NCBI GenBank assembly: GCA_945901835.1
Contig: CAMDMH010000248.1
Location: forward strand, 1-5,701
Direction: 5' to 3'
Length of the DNA stretch: 5,701 bases
Origin: Devosia equisanguinis
GTDB taxonomy: Bacteria; Pseudomonadota; Alphaproteobacteria; Rhizobiales; Hyphomicrobiaceae
A model generated the notes under the pieces. The model was not told where the DNA came from and searched no databases. It worked only from the letters and a program-made list of their open reading frames with translations. Shown piece after piece: positions 5,014 to 5,701 of this stretch. The number at the start of each line of letters is the position of its first letter. Within the stretch, counting starts at the first letter, position 1. The translations under genes and the position numbers were made by a program.

Positions 5014-5701
5014 CTACAGCGGAACTCGGATCACCGCCCGCAATCCGCCCATCGAACTTTCACCCAGCACGACGTTGCCGCCGTGGCCGACCGCGATGTC
5101 CCGTGCGATCGCCAGCCCCAGACCGGAGCCGCCGGTCGACTGGTTGCGCGCATGGTCCAGCCGATAGAACGGCCGGAACACGTTCTCCCGCTCCTCCGGC
5201 GGAATGCCCGGCCCGTCGTCGTCGACCTCCACCCGCAGAAAACCACGCTCGGTCGCGGCACGGATGACGATATGCTCGCCGTAGCGCGCCGCATTGCTGA
5301 CGAGGTTCGTGATCGCCCGCTTGAAGGCTTGTCGCTTCAACGGAAGCTCGAGATCCTTGCGCCGCCGCCGCAGCTTCAGATCGATCGACACGCCGTAGAT
5401 CTGGGCGTCCTCGTGGATCTCCTCCAGCAACTCACGCAGGTTGGTCGGCCGCGCCTCTTCGCCGCCGTCCCCGCGCGTGAACGCGAGGTAGTCCTCGAGC
5501 ATATGCCACATCTCGTTGACGTCGTTGTTCATCGCCCGGACTTCAGGCGTATCACCGAGCAGGGCGAGCTGGAGTTTGTAGCGCGTGAGGATCGTGCGCA
5601 GATCGTGGCTGATACCGGCCAGCATCGTCGTCCGCTGATCGACATGCTGCTTGATGCGGTCGCGCATCTCGATGAAGGCTTGAGCAGCCGCCCGCACCTC
5701 C
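5014..5701 (-). CDS. EnvZ-type sensor histidine kinase, C-terminal part (5' end outside window)
   Basis: The frame is open to the right edge; about 228 C-terminal residues are present, while the sensor, membrane segments and most of HAMP are missing. The H-box MLAGISHDLRTILTR has the phosphoacceptor His codon at 5605-5607. It is followed by the dimerisation helix with NNDVNEMWHMLEDYLAF. The ATPase domain is complete: N-box NLVSNAARYGEH (around 5275-5310), G1 box DDDGPGIP (around 5200-5223), F-box VFRPFYRLD, G2 box GGSGLGLAIARD (around 5098-5133), ending in VIRVPL. EnvZ has HDLRTPLTR; here Ile replaces the Pro, as I recall for some rhizobial relatives. This kinase would phosphorylate an OmpR-type regulator, expected upstream, outside the window. 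The two ClpP-fold genes follow in the same direction after 145 bp, so regulation of them by this system is possible but not shown. The GTG at 5695-5697 is an internal codon, not a start. Confidence 0.95.
   Translation of the reverse strand, partial: EVRAAAQAFIEMRDRIKQHVDQRTTMLAGISHDLRTILTRYKLQLALLGDTPEVRAMNNDVNEMWHMLEDYLAFTRGDGGEEARPTNLRELLEEIHEDAQIYGVSIDLKLRRRRKDLELPLKRQAFKRAITNLVSNAARYGEHIVIRAATERGFLRVEVDDDGPGIPPEERENVFRPFYRLDHARNQSTGGSGLGLAIARDIAVGHGGNVVLGESSMGGLRAVIRVPL

Overview
The window is GC-rich (clearly above 60 % by eye) and densely coding. It holds six protein genes, two of them cut by the window edges. The gene families point to an environmental alphaproteobacterium, probably of the Hyphomicrobiales (Bradyrhizobium-like). 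They are Bug/TctC solute receptors, a phenol-hydroxylase-type flavoprotein, secreted ClpP-fold proteins, and an EnvZ-like kinase with an HDLRTILTR H-box. The taxonomic assignment is inference from family composition; there is no marker gene.

Left half (1-3453), a uptake-plus-oxygenation module. Two extracytoplasmic solute receptors of the tripartite tricarboxylate transporter (TTT) type lie in tandem on the minus strand: 699-1658, followed by the edge-truncated gene 1-642. They are divergent from an FAD-dependent aromatic-ring hydroxylase on the plus strand (1876-3453). The 217-bp divergent region carries the start signals for both directions and a 10-bp perfect inverted repeat that runs into the hydroxylase ribosome binding site. 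No TctA/TctB membrane subunits are visible, so the receptors look like orphan Bug proteins or belong to a system outside the window. The arrangement suggests capture and hydroxylation of an aromatic or carboxylated compound; the substrate cannot be read from sequence.

Right half (3466-5701), minus strand. A truncated EnvZ-type histidine kinase (from 5701 down to 5014) is followed by a 145-bp gap. Then come two paralogous secreted ClpP/crotonase-fold proteins (4167-4868 and 3466-4095). Both have an SxGG motif, a C-x-S-A-C nucleophile-like motif and a GFH histidine, but no acid at the place of the ClpP catalytic Asp. The second paralog has a probable in-frame TAA right after a well-placed upstream start, which removes the charged start of its signal peptide. 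The last hydroxylase codon and this gene converge with only 12 bp between them.

The best candidates for a second look are the paired exported ClpP-fold proteins, the interrupted signal peptide of one of them, and two leaders in which the Shine-Dalgarno lies inside or at the edge of an inverted repeat. The same octamer, GCCTGCCG, occurs twice in each of those leaders. I saw no RNA genes, CRISPR arrays, insertion sequences or attachment sites.
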